Part shown: in pieces, positions 23,915 through 36,160 of the stretch | Layout: the number at the start of each line of letters is the position of its first letter | Position numbering within the stretch: position 1 is the stretch's first letter | DNA from: Pestalotiopsis fici W106-1 | Taxonomy: Eukaryota > Ascomycota > Sordariomycetes > Amphisphaeriales > Sporocadaceae | Assembly: GCF_000516985.1 (NCBI RefSeq) | Contig: NW_006917100.1 | Location: forward strand, 248,001 to 312,000 | Length of the DNA: 64,000 bases | Direction: 5' to 3' | Translations under genes and position numbers: made by a program | The notes under the pieces: model-generated | What the model was told of the DNA's origin: nothing | Seen by the model: the letters and a program-made list of their open reading frames with translations, nothing else | The model's database searches: none

Positions 23915-24202
23915 CTATTTTCACCATTCTCATGATTAAGCTTTCTCGTACTCGATTCCTCGGCGTGTTTCCCAGACCTCTGTCAGGAATCTTTCTAGAC
24001 GGTAACTCGCTGGACCAGCGACCAAGAGCACGGACGAGTGACGTCCTTTAGATCGTCCGAGGCATAGAAAGATTTCTCAGAACTTTTGAGAGATCCTGGC
24101 CTTCAAATTTCAAGCGCTTTTCAATATGCGACATGCAAGTTTCCCTAATGCTATTTGTATCTGCACCAGCCCTACCATGCCGCATCAATGACATATTCAT
24201 CG

Positions 24203-25097
24203 TTATAATGACTTGCCAATCCAGTGATATAAACCTATTGAGCTAACACCCCATGTCACAAGTCCTACGAGCACGCAGCCACTGAGAAAGAAAGTCGCAA
24301 TGATCTGTCCGGGTTCAGAACAAGACTGGTGCGGTTTCGAAGAATATATGACTTACTTGGATGGACTGAACCGAATCCCCAAAAGACTTGGTAAAGTCCC
24401 AGAATGCAAGAACGCAAAGACCAGTGATGAAAAAATACAGGCTTCCATTCAACAGCATGGCAGGTATCTGCCAAAGAAGCTTTTGCGAGAATTTTAACTC
24501 TACAGCTGGTGTTACAGCTCTGCCAGCGGCTGCATGATTGGCCGCGGAGTTTCGTGGTTCCCCTAGCAATTGGCGTACTGTTTGCAACCCTCCCGGGTAA
24601 AGATCAAGGCGATGCAGACTGGTTATTTGCTGGGCCGCGGCAGCAATCGCAGAGATGGAGAAGATCAAGGCGCCATACCAAGTAGCCTTGACGATCACTA
24701 TGCATGTCGAATCCGGATGTTCACTAAAACACGCCCAGCTGAAAGCTCCTGCTACGATGCTGCTCACTACGGAACTCTTGCGCATTACATTTGTTAGCAG
24801 CAACCATGCATGTGGCTGGAAGAGACTTACAGTAATAATCATTACATTCAAATGTTCCACCATATGCCTCAGCCAATTTCTCGTCAATTGATTTTTCTTC
24901 CTGGAATCGGGCTCGTTAAGTATGGCTTTGATGGGTTCAAACGTGGTTTTCCATGCTGCGCCATGCGGGGTCGCTGCAATATTTGTGCGCCTCTTCGAGA
25001 ATGGCAGAACAGAGATTCGGGTTTGCTTTCTGATGCCTTTCAACCTCATGCTAGGAAAATACCTAGGTACGCCAGGGAAACGCATCGCCGCTTTCAT
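24203..25097 (-). CDS. Multi-pass membrane protein of unknown function
   Basis: Two exons (25097-24357, 24304-24203) encode 280 residues. The N-terminal ~90 residues are basic and soluble. Hydrophobic segments follow at about residues 85-105 (VMIITVSLFQPHAWLLL), 113-130, 134-160 (ALIFSISAIAAAAQQ), 213-235 (AMLLNGSLYFFITGLCVLAF) and, after the intron, 250-270 (IIATFFLSGCVLVGLVTWGV). The GTAAGT...CAG intron replaces a premature stop with this last helix, supporting the model. No family is recognised; similar architecture occurs in fungal proteins annotated only as hypothetical. It is on the opposite strand to the dynamin gene and converges with it. The N-terminal start is uncertain. Confidence 0.6.
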
Positions 25098-25751
25098 AAG
25101 AAAATACGACCGTATGATGTTTTACAGAAGTACAAACTACCTAGTGTGTACTGATTTTGTCGTGGTGATACTTGGTCGCACAATTGCCATTGAAGCTCAA
25201 GAAGATTAAGCATGAAGAAGAGGTAATCAACTAGAAATGGATCTGGACTGATTAGAGTCAATGACACTGGCAATCATTGAGGAGGATGGGTGTCAGATAT
25301 TACATGCATCTCAATTCAAAGAAAACTGCCTTGCATCCTTCAAGATAACGTGCCGATAGCGACATTGGCAGTAATCAGCTCCGCCATCCAATAGGAGCCA
25401 GTGAGCCACAACGGCTGGAAATTCAAGGGTCAGCCTACACCACTGCAAGAGCCATGACCAGGGTATTTGGAGGCATCCAGCGCGTCAGCGGCCGCCTGAG
25501 AACGAGGGCAAGGCTACCAGTCGGACGAAAAGCACGATCAAGCGGGGGTAATGGCTTTCGCATTGTCTCTGCCCTATTGAGTCAAAGCAAAACAACTTCA
25601 AATCTTCCACACTCGTAGGACAATTTTCTAGAACACTGAGGATTCCGCCGCCGATATCCTGCTTGTGCGCATCACTGCACACAAGCGTGATATTTCAAGA
25701 CCCCAGCTTGCCTTATTTCTCGTTGCAGCCGCAAAGCGTACAGCCAGCCTT
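25098..25751. other. Intergenic region
   Basis: Lies between divergent genes. No recognisable feature. Confidence 0.4.
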
Positions 25752-26486
25752 ATGGGGTCGAGACACTCCAAGCTGCGCACAAATGGCGATTTCAAGAATG
25801 CGCATCCAGTAGCAACCTCGCGCTCAAGTCGAAGGGCTGGAAAACGTGCCGAGAAGATCCAGCAGTCACCGAGATCAGTCGTATTGATCACGTGGGGTCG
25901 GAATGGCCAATCTTCGTGGAGCTTCCACAAGTGCATCCTCATCGCAAACACCGAGATCAATCAAGTAACCGAGGAGACAATCGGAACGCACTGGGACTGG
26001 GGCTCCATCGTCGGGGGTGTCAAGATAACGGTAAACCCTCCGGTGCAACAAAAGAAATTCTTGGAGGAAGATATTTTCAAAAAAGGGGAGAAATATGGCA
26101 ACACATATCATATCGTGGGGACCACAAACTGGTCTGATGACAAGATCAAGGAGCTGTGTAAGTGCTTAGGGCTTTCGTGGCTCTACAAACAAGACTCCGT
26201 CGTTGTCGCTTGCTGACGTTTTCTCGCTCAAGATACGCGTATTGGGGAACACTACAACGTGATCACAAATAATTGCCGCGACGTCGCTGCGGGTGTCGCT
26301 CGTTCACTGACGATCGATACGGCTCGCATGACTGTTGCAGAAGCCATGTTGAGAGAGTGGGATATAAAACGGAACAAAGTGAGAATCTCGGTACCATTTG
26401 CTATTGCTGGTGCTCCCTTGTGGATGTTGACCGAGGAACAAATGCGTGGGCGACCTACAATCTCTCAAAGGTATGCTCAAGGTTAG
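25752..26486 (+). CDS. Hypothetical protein, possible circularly permuted papain-fold (LRAT/PPPDE-like)
   Basis: Two exons (25752-26157, 26233-26486) give 219 residues. After a basic ~35-residue start the core begins with RSVVLITWGRNGQSSWSFHKCILIAN, then YHIVGTTNWSDDKIKEL, and after splicing YTRIGEHYNVITNNCRDVAAGVAR. The order (a His in an early beta strand, a later Asn-Asn-Cys at a helix start) is what is expected of permuted NlpC/P60-like enzymes such as LRAT, H-rev107 and PPPDE proteins. This is inference from pattern only. The intron (GTAAGT...CAAG) is supported by the frame. The 3' end is uncertain: a donor at about 26469 could join downstream sequence near 26575-26776. Confidence 0.5.
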
Positions 26487-27930
26487 GGCAGTGAATTAAT
26501 TCAAGTGCCAAAGTCATGTTCATTGTCTTTTTTTTTTTTTTTTTAAACTTGCGTTGTAAAGGTGTACATGTACAGGGCGTTCCGTTTGGTTTTTGGACGA
26601 ATAAAATGGACATGCTGCCAACCACTCGCGATGAGCTTGTTCACAGCGAGGTTATGTATAGCGCCGATCAGCAGTTCTTTCCTTCAACTAAAATGATGCT
26701 TTTGCACAGCTTTGTCCCTCTTCAGGGGCTGCTTGGTCATTTGGACGCATTGCGGGCAGCTATTGCCTCCGTCTGAATGCACCAAATCATATCACCATCA
26801 GGTAAGGCAATAAGCTGACTTTTATTATTAAGTGAGTATGATTATGCCGTGGCAACTTTTGGTGACTACCGCGACTCGGCAATAGCTTACTCCTGAGTCA
26901 AAAGAAAATGCAACTCCCTACGAGGTATCTTGTCACAACCAGGGCTATTGCCTCCAAAGCACATGAGACCATCCCATGGATACCAGCTGTCTCATACAAG
27001 CAGGACGTTTTGTTCCGATTTGGAAATCACCGCAAATTGAGTTTCCATTGGAGATTGCCGGCCTTCAAAATATGGAAGACTACTGCAGGGGGGCAAATCC
27101 TAATCAGAGCATAGCGATGACGATGCCCCAACGGGTGCTCAGTTTGACAAACTTTTGTTTGGTACGGAATCGCATATACAGACAAAACAATTATTTTGTT
27201 ATTATTACCTATGAACGATTAGTCAGTCACTAGGAAGCGTGTATTCCATTGTGGTGGACGGCACATATTCTAACGATATCGTGGCCTGGGAGCATTAGCG
27301 CATATATGCGCCGGGGATTGCACTGACCTACAGTGCCATAAGCCCAAAATCCAGAGGCTGAATTTCTTGCATATCTTTTCTTTCAATTGAATAGGGGAAC
27401 TCGAAAAATGGTGCTTGCTTTTTTTCCCCGGCCGTCCGGGCTGGGCATGATCCCGCCTTCAGTCAAGCCAGCCGAGTCCAGCGTCAGCGGGATCAACGGA
27501 ACTGCGAACGGGATCTTCTTGGGCATTGTGGCGGAACTCTTTTATGCATCACGAAATGAGAACAACTCTAAACGTGGACTGATGAGAGCTTCTTTTTCAT
27601 TGCACAAACTCTGTGTGTTTATTCAAGCTTGGGATGCTGGGAAGATTCGAGGTCAAGGTGACTATAGCAATCACCCTAGTTGCCGCGCCATTTAGCAAGC
27701 ATCTCATTTCAATATTGAGGCTATTGAGGTCTCAAATGGCTGCATGTCTCGAGGAGAGCGTTAGATGCAAGGTCCATGGGGAAGTCCATTTCTTTTGTTG
27801 ACATTCGTTTTTCATTCTGTGCAGATATAAGTTGATTGATAGTAGTCGTGTCTAAACAGTAATCTAATGTTGAGGCACGCGCAAGTCATTCTTTCTTTCA
27901 TTACCGACTACAACTACATTCCTTACCAAG
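26487..27930. other. Intergenic region, possible 3' exon of the preceding gene
   Basis: Contains a T-rich run at about 26527-26544 and a possible terminal exon at about 26575-26776 (GVPFGFWTNKMDMLPTTRDE onwards) that might belong to the preceding gene. The rest up to 27930 shows no gene. A pyrimidine-rich stretch at 27885-27925 precedes the GLEYA gene. Confidence 0.35.
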
Positions 27931-29834
27931 ATGCACAATAATTTTGTCGTGATTCTGGTGGTTGCTGCATGCATTGCAGTAGAAGCTACTCCATTAGCAA
28001 AACGACAATCTGATTTACAATGTCTTACTGACGATCCCGTTATACTGGCTTTGCAGTCTCTTTCGGCCACTTCTTTCTGTTCATCATTGCTAGATATATC
28101 GACGACTACTATCACGACCACAATCGCATCAGATGCCCTCACCACTACAACCGTGACAACAACTGCGACAGGCACAACCTCTGTACCGGTACAGGTGTCC
28201 ACGGTAACTTCGTAGGTTTGCAATTGAGTGTCTGCCTCGCACCTGAACTGACAATTGCTAGGACTCAAACCTTGACAAGTTGTTCTTTGAATCCGCTGCG
28301 CAAGCGCGGAAAATGCACCAAAGGAAGAGGCCATGCGACGACACCTACTGGCAAGCCAGGCTACAGTACAAAGACGGACAACAGTGGATACAAAACTACC
28401 GAGGCGCCAACCTACTCGGAGCACGGCTACCCACACTATGAAACCAAGAGCAGCAAAAAGCCAGAGTCGGAGTCTCAGTATCCCCATTACCCGGAGCACT
28501 ATAGCAGTCAAAACCCAGAGTACGAGTCACAGTATCCTGATTACCCTGAGCACTACAGCAGCAAAGAACCAGAGTACAAGACGCAGTATCCTGAATACCC
28601 TGAGCACTATAGCAGTCAGCAACCAGAGTACAAGACGCAGTACCCTGGTTACCCTGAGGATTATAGCAGCCAAGAACCAGAGTACGAGACACAGCACGCA
28701 AGCCCAGCGGATGTATACCCAACGGCTGCGTACCCTTATTCGCATCCACAGCCAACCTATGGCGTTTCTACATACCAGAACTCAGACACGTCCACTGACA
28801 CCTACCCCACCTCTCATGTTTGGCCAACTTACGGAGCATCTTCGTACAAAAGCTCAGACACACTCACTGATACATATACTGCGCCTTATACCTGGCCGCC
28901 GTTGTATGACTCTTCATCAGGCATCATCTCGGATACCTTTACTAGCACTTCACCTACGAGTACTTCGTCCACCACGAGTACCTCGACAACAAAGACGACT
29001 ATTACCAACATTCCTACCGAACTGTCAGTGTTTGATGCAGCCGATCTCTCGTTCGGCTGCAGCTGCTTGTCTCTCCCGACATCGAGTGTAGTCGTGACCG
29101 TGACCGACGCAGGGGCCCTCACAGCTACCGACGTGGTCACGGTCAGCACCACCACGACAATCTCGCAGTCCGTGTCGATCGTGACCACCACCACCACCAC
29201 GACGGAGAGCGCCTGCGCGACGCCGGCCGTGTGCGGCAACGCCGGCATCCAGTGGGCCGAGTACCGCAACTTTGTAGAGCGCGCCAACGACGACGCAACC
29301 TATAGCAACTTTGTGCCCGAGGTCTACAAGGGACAAGCCCCCGAGATCCCCGGCACCTATGGCAACATTGGCCCCATTGAAATCACGTCGACGCGGAGCC
29401 GGCTCATCACCATCTACAACACTCCCCGGGCCTTCCCCAGCGCCTTCTTTGCCCTGGACCACAAGGGCTACTTTTTCGCGCCCGTGTCGGGGAGGTATAT
29501 ATTCAGTGTCACAAACGTAGATGATGCTGTTTTTCTTTGGCTCGGCGCCACGGCCTACAGCGGGTGGACCCGGACCAATGCCGACGGGTTCGGCGTGTCC
29601 AACCAAGGGAACGGCTTCACGCGCGCCTTTGCCGATCTGACCGCCGGCCAGTACCTGCCCGTCCGCTTGATGCTGGCGCAGAGCGAAGGGCCGGCCTCGT
29701 TTTCCTTCTTCATCACGGCTCCCGACGGCACCAATCTCGTGTCCCCAGACATTGCTAATAGTCCCTACCTGGTCCAATTCTCGTGCGACGGCGTGACGGC
29801 GCCCGCCTTTGCGAATTGGACCTTGGAGACCTAA
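27931..29834 (+). CDS. Secreted GLEYA-domain adhesin with Tyr/Pro repeats
   Basis: Two exons (27931-28211, 28262-29834) encode 617 residues. It begins with a signal peptide (MHNNFVVILVVAACIAVEA) followed by a Lys-Arg site. A Thr-rich stretch and four 18-residue repeats of the form TQYPxYPEHYSSxxPEYx follow, then Ser/Thr/Tyr-rich linkers. The C-terminal ~190 residues are a GLEYA-type (PF10528) lectin-like domain: WAEYRNF, GYFFAPVSGRYIFSVTN, DDAVFLWLG with the Asp-Asp metal-binding-type motif, and YLPVRLMLAQSEGPASFSF. No GPI tail is visible; the protein ends shortly after the domain. Such adhesins bind glycans on surfaces or hosts. The intron is confirmed by phase (TC|G). Confidence 0.9.
28473..28688 (+). 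repeat. Four tandem 54-bp in-frame repeats (18 residues each)
   Basis: Copies at 28473-28526, 28527-28580, 28581-28634 and 28635-28688. The first residues vary (SQ or TQ) and the position after YP varies (H, D, E, G). A fifth, shorter copy start (TQHAS) follows. Confidence 0.92.
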
Positions 29835-32800
29835 TGGAGTAGTCCTTTGGAGTCATAGACAAAAGAATACATGACATATATTGAGGATGTAAGAGTAATA
29901 TTCAGTAGTTAAAATATTTTAATACATCACATTCATCTTTTCTTCTAAACTTGTCGCGTATATTACGCATTCTGTGGGAAGGGATACTAGAGTGCTAATA
30001 GGAAGCCGGTTCAAATTCTGTCAAGCATATAAATGTTACGAAAAAAGCAAACAGGATTTCTTGGAAGCAAAAGATGCCAATGATCAAGTGTGATAAAAAA
30101 AAAATCAGAGCCCTTTGTCTATCCATGGCTTTTAATCTATGAATCACATGGTAGATGCTCTATCTGGAGAACATTGATGGTGAGAGCAGAGAAAAGATAA
30201 ATTCGAGAGTGTATCAAGAAGACTAGGGCTTCGGGCCAGAAAGACTCCAAGCACAAGTCGCGATATTACCGTGACGGGAATCACATGCCGTTTCCTGCAG
30301 TAAATCGGGATCGCAATGATGCCTTTCGCTTAGCAGCGGACAAGATGGTGACTAGCACATAAGCTGATGATAAGGACTGGAGCGGTCCACGCCTCCAAAA
30401 GTATTGCGTTATATTAGGGGTCAACCATAAAAGTGAAATTCAAAAATATTAAGCACAAGCAGTTTTGCTGCTATATGTAAATATGGCAGCACAGCCAAGT
30501 CACACCGCCCATCTTCGCGTCAGCCCAATCTGATTGAAGGAGGAAACTTTGTTTGTAAGCAGTTGTCAGGAGCAATCATTGGTAGCATACAACGTGTCGT
30601 CGGATTTTGAACGTTACTCGGACAACGTGACCTGTCCCTCGCCCCTTTGGCAAAAGTGTAATTACAGATTGAGGAGGGGGGCGTGTCTCTACTTACTCGA
30701 AAATCATTGGACACTTCCAGCTTATAATATGTAGGTACTCATTAAGTTCTTGACTAGGAATCATGGCCAAATCGCTAAGGCTAGCCAGGTTTCATTGACA
30801 GCGGCGACAGAAATGTTTAAAAAAGAAAAAGGTCAGATGCCGGAGTGAGAGAGCTCCGGGGGCATGTGTTGCGAATAGAGCTGATCCCGTAGCTATGGAT
30901 AAGCTTTCTGTAGCCTTTCTATAGAGTTCGGTCGGGTGTGTGAGTAGCGCATTTGTCCTTCTCCCCATCGAGCCACTCTCGCTACCTACTCTCCGAATCT
31001 CCTTTGGAGCCCACCAATTTCCGAATTGCCGACCTGTCAGTCCAAGACGGACTAAAGCAAGAGAAGAAGGAGGAGGGGAGGTGTGGTGCGCGCTCAGCTA
31101 AGGCGCAAGGCAGACAGCCTCGCTCGGCCATTTGTTTGAGTTAAGCGAATAGCGAGAGCTGAAGAAAAGCAGATTGCAACCACCGTGGTTGAGCGCCATT
31201 GTCTACACGAACATGACCTCTTGATTTCTCGGCAAGGTGTGGTTGATAGTTGGCAGGTTTTGGGGGCCGCGACGGTATGGCCGAGGTCATACTTTGGTGG
31301 CATGGTAAGAGCAAGGAGAGATGACAGACGCGCGTACCTGAATGCGTGAGACCGACGACTGATGGGTGTGGGCATAGCGGAGAATGAAGGAGGAGGATGG
31401 ATTGTGCTACCGACGCAATGTTTGCGTCGATCCAGCAATGGGAGAGCCTTGGCTGAGCGAGCACCTTCTACCCTCCCCCTTCGTCTTCTACGTCTGATGT
31501 GTCGGCCACCAGGCCAGATGGCTTCGACGGGCGGTAAAGTGTCGAACATTGGCAGCCAACACCACTGCTCAGGGGTAATCGTTCCTATGCAAAACATATT
31601 CGCCCACATAAACTCACCCGCAATGCACCTGAAGGGCACGGAAGGGGGAGCCTGCGCGCGCGCGAACTCTGACAAGCTCATGGACCAGCTTATCAGCATC
31701 TTTAGCCTCGTCTTAGTAGTGACCCTTTTGGTCGTCGACAAAAGAGTAGACATGGGCAGCTGTAGTAGGCCATGTAACTTAGAGCTGCTCAGCCTCATTC
31801 GGACGACAGGGGGACGAGCTTGAGAAGCTGATGCCCACTCCAAATAGCTGAGGTCCCAACACCAGTATCAATACTACTTTCCGCCGAGCTCCTACCTGCG
31901 AGTGCCCATGTCGACCACCTCGGCCACGGGCCATAGAGAGCGATTCTGCCTTGTGGGTATTGGGTGGACCAAGTTTGGAGCAGAGTGAAGGGTAGGGCTG
32001 AAGGGGGGGCCCAGCCAGCGGGACCTATTTCTTCTAGTGTATGGCCGTGGGCCGTGACTCATTACCAGCCTATCTGAGCATCGTGCTAACAAGAGTGTCC
32101 CGCGACATATCTCTTTTACTTTCATTCAGGTTAACGTTGTCGCATACATGTATGTATACGTTTCAACGCTGTCGCTCTATACAACGTGGAAGCGGCAACG
32201 AAGTCTTGAGAAGCTTTCACGTTGCTCTCGTTACACATTCAAAGTCGATCTTGCCATTGATTGAATGGGAAGCGTAATACCGGTTGCCTCCGTGGCATAT
32301 TTTGATCAGGCTCCGCGTGGCGGCGCAACTGCGGGTTTGCGCGCAAGGCTCTACCTGCCAGGGAAGTGCTGCTGCAGTAACGTCCCAGATCATGTGGAAG
32401 AGGGGGGGAGGACAAGCAACCAGGCGATAGAGTTACCCCTTGCCAATTCGGGCTGACTTGGGGGCTGAAGGATTCTGCCAAGCAGACGCTGGTAGTGTCA
32501 CGACACGAAGAATGGGAAAATGTGAGAGAAAGAAAATTGGTATTGAAGGGGGTGGAAAGGGTGTGTATGTGGCTTGTCGCCTGTCGTGCGTCCGTCAGAA
32601 CTCTGGTCGGACTGAATGGTGTGATCTTGTCGCGTTACACATGTTGCGATGCGAATCCGGGGATGACGCGGTTCGAGATGTCACAATGACCAGCTTCGTC
32701 GCCAACAGGATGATGGACTCTTGCTGATCGTCCGAGGAATCGTTACCTTTGTCTTGTTTCCAAAGGATACATGGCTATTCTCAAGATAGAGCACAGAAGA

Positions 32801-35800
32801 CTGTCATTCACGAACCTCGTCGGAAGTGTTATTTTTGGCATCGGAGATGGGATCTTGCCTGGCCAATGTAGAGTGTGGGAGGAAGGTTTGGCCGCGGATT
32901 CAGACCAGGACGTCATGCTTCTATTCTCATACAGGGTTCTGGTTAGCACGTGCCTAAATGGAGAAACACGACAAAATGAGAGTTGTGTCAGTCGTGAAGG
33001 CAAATTGTCGTGGTTGGCGGCGAGAACCAGGAAAAGCACCAGAACCGTCACCGCCGGCGTCGCGCGAAACTCGGACGATAATGGCGAGGCCTATCATGAC
33101 GACGGTGATGATGATGAAAATAATAGGGCGGTATCGATATGGTTCTGGCAGCCTTCACAGCATCTATCTGTCGGCCGCTGGCATCAACATTTTGGTGGGT
33201 GCAGGTACCTAGGCAGGCGCGATAAGAGACAGATCCGACTGACCGACACTGGCCAGTGGCAAGAGATGCATTTAGAAGCGGGGGAAAAGAGTCCAGGTCC
33301 TGAATCCTTCATCATGCCGTGTAGCACATTTGTGTGGCAGAGCCAGCTGAGAAATCTACTGCCATCTGTCATGAGCAGAAGTCTTGTAAGCGCATTTTTT
33401 ACACTTTGCATTTGGCTGCCTGCGGCAACGATGCAATAGACCTGCTCGAGTATACTCTGTGCCTGTAGGCAGCTCGCGGAGTAACTCTTGGAGGTTTAGT
33501 AATGTGGAGATACCCAGTAACTTTGGCATGGGTGTCTGGGCTGGCCGAGTCGTAGGTACCGCATCAGGTAAAGAGGCATGCGGGATACACCTTGCCTTGA
33601 CCGTGCTTGCGCTCCAGCAATTCGGACCACTAAACTTGACTACTCTAGAGGCCGCTTCTAGTACGGTACATGGCCGGCCAGTGGGCCTCGGAGAGCCAAA
33701 AGTCCCCCGAAGCATCAACCTCTAGAAATATGCTGGACTCGCTTCTGGGCACCTGCGCAAAAAGCCTAGCCCTCTGTCTGCCGTCGACGGTATCGCAAAA
33801 TTCGACGCTTGAAACAAGTTCGTAGTGCCCCGGGCCGATGGGAGAAGCTTGCGTGGGCTGGAGGTGTACAATTCATTGTAGATCGGATTGGTTGCAAACT
33901 TGCCTGCATCCCATACACAATCATTTGTGCGACTATTCAATATTGTCGAGGCTCTGGGGCTGTGAGCTGGACCACTACCCGACACCCATGTAGGAAGTGG
34001 TAGCGGGTCGGATTACTGTGCGTGGTAGACGGCAGGTGGCAGCCTGCACAGCCCTTGACAGATGGTTCCATGTTCCCCGCGATGAACAGACAGATGTTGA
34101 AGAAAACAATCAACTACTAGGTAATAGCTTGCAGCTGCAAGTGCATGTGTGCTTTAGCCAATGTGGCTGAAGCCAGTAAAGGTCCTACATTGCTACCTAC
34201 TAGGTACAATTGCGTAGTAGGACGAACCAGAAGAGCAATGAAAGGACTTTGAATGCTCGCCTACACTGCAGCTTGCTTTCCAATCGAGCCAATCTAGCGA
34301 CCGTCCGAGACCGCTTCTCGATTGACCACTTGCTGGTCATGATGCCCTGACATTGATGCAAGCTCCTCCAACGACGCACAAGTGACATCAATTGTCATAG
34401 GAGTCAGTCCAGTCACGAGGATGGAATTCTAGGCTGCCAGGCTGGAACTAGAGGGGACTGACTACCTAGGTACCCTCGAATGAGGACTCAGAAGGTTTAC
34501 CTGCATTACCTACCTCCTGCCTGGAGGTGTAGATCTCTCGAGCTCAAGATGCACAACATTTCTAGAGCAAAATGTGGGTTTCAAGTCTGTAATGTTGGCA
34601 GTCAATTGGCTTGCAAAGGGTGTCTGTTCATCAACAACGGTCGATGCGGAACTACTGCATCGTCTTCACCGTGCTGCAGCAACCATTTCATTCATGCATG
34701 CATACAGAGAAGTCTCTCTCCCCCACCCCACTGAGCGGGGATGGAGTTGCATTGCCATGGACGACAGACACTGCCTACTACGTACACCACCATTAACATG
34801 ATGACTCAACTCTAGTCCAGGCCCGAGAAAAAGAAAATCAAAGAAGAACTACTACCAAGTCCGGAGATTTTGATATGGTCCACGGAACACCTGCTGAGAC
34901 ATGCCTATCTCACATTTTACCTTCTTACCTTGCCTAGGTGGTTGCCACAGAGGTGGATAGCTTACCCCAGGACCTTACTACTACAGCTTGGTTGCTTGGC
35001 CAGTGCTTGGTCGCCATAGATTGAACGTCGCATTCCATTCCGTCGACGCGCTTGTCTCATCTGGCGCCTGGGAAACGGAACATGCTATCTTTGCCAGTGA
35101 ACTCTTTTTTTGGATTCCCCTCCAGCTCCAGATATGACCAGCAGTCACCGAGGAACGAATACCTACATTACCTCCTAGGGCGGTAACCGATCATTCGGGT
35201 TCCCTCTTGTTTCAACACCATGTCTTTAATGCCATGCGCCAGGAGTCAGCTTGGGGGATGGAAGGATTCTTCTTGATTGAAGAAGCATGGAAGCTTCATT
35301 GGTTTCCTGTCTTGTGGTGCATTCATTCCCCGGCTTCCTGCGCAGCAGTCCTGGCAACCTGGGTTTAGCGGACGGCCTCTCCAGTGGGCCACCACCGTCA
35401 CCCGTCGACTGAGCCCGCTCAGCCTCTTTTGGCTGCGGACGAGTCTTGATGGGAAAGGTATGGCAAGTGGCAGTGGTAGGGGAGAGGGGGGGTCCAATGT
35501 TTCCCAGGTCACGGTTCACCATTCCCCCGTCAACACCATACCTACCGACTACTCGTTCGGCACACCCTGAGCAACGAAAAGAATGTGTCATCGGCCAGTA
35601 CAGGCTAGGGCGCGCCAATCCGTCCTAGCACCAGAATAATCTGTATCTGTCTATGGGTCAATGGCTCTCAACTCGTCGTGATGGAGGGGCGTGCGATTAT
35701 TAGACGTCCCTCCGGGAAGCGTTCCTGGGTACCTGGTAAAGGTAATATACGTACCTACCAGCCATACATACTGCCACCACCACTATTACCTGCCCTCATA

Positions 35801-36124
35801 ATGTTCCCTGCCCACCAAAAAACTTACAAAAAGTCCTGCACGAGCTCCCTCATCTTCATGCTCTATATTTAAGGCCACAAACTCCTCTCGTGTCTTGGAC
35901 TGAAGTCTAGCTTCCTCCTTCTGCTCATTCTTCATTGTCATATCTGTTTCGTCAATCCCCTTTTCCTATACGAACATTATTCAGAGTTCTGCTAGGCAAC
36001 AATCTGCTCCACTACAGAGTAGGACTACTACGACTTGACTTACTACTTATTCCTCAAACCTCCCACGCGACCTCGACCTCGAACAACTTCACTTGACTTC
36101 TTCTTCCAGATGTCATGTCTTTGA
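29835..36124. other. Long gene-poor region rich in CCTAGG-type motifs
   Basis: About 6.3 kb with no frame of convincing protein character; the longest (32771-33439, plus strand, 222 codons) has no domain-like pattern and biased composition. TACCTAGGTA-like elements recur: GTACCTAGGCAG about 33205, CTACCTACTAGGTA 34193-34206, the perfect palindrome TACCTAGGTA 34463-34472, CCTGCCTGGAGG about 34517, CCTAGG about 34935 and several half sites up to 35760. The last ~250 bp before 36124 is CT-rich and looks like a 5' leader. It may hold a long promoter, non-coding RNA or a gene without recognisable features. Confidence 0.45.
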
Positions 36125-36160
36125 AGCCACACTACACTTGCGCAAAATACTTTCCCATTT

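Noticed and set aside
29025..29777. 250-codon minus-strand frame opposite the GLEYA domain
   Set aside because: Shadow of GC-rich sense coding sequence; the plus frame has signal peptide, repeats and a GLEYA pattern.
32771..33439. 222-codon plus-strand frame
   Set aside because: No domain pattern, mixed low-complexity composition and no conserved-looking motif; treated as chance.
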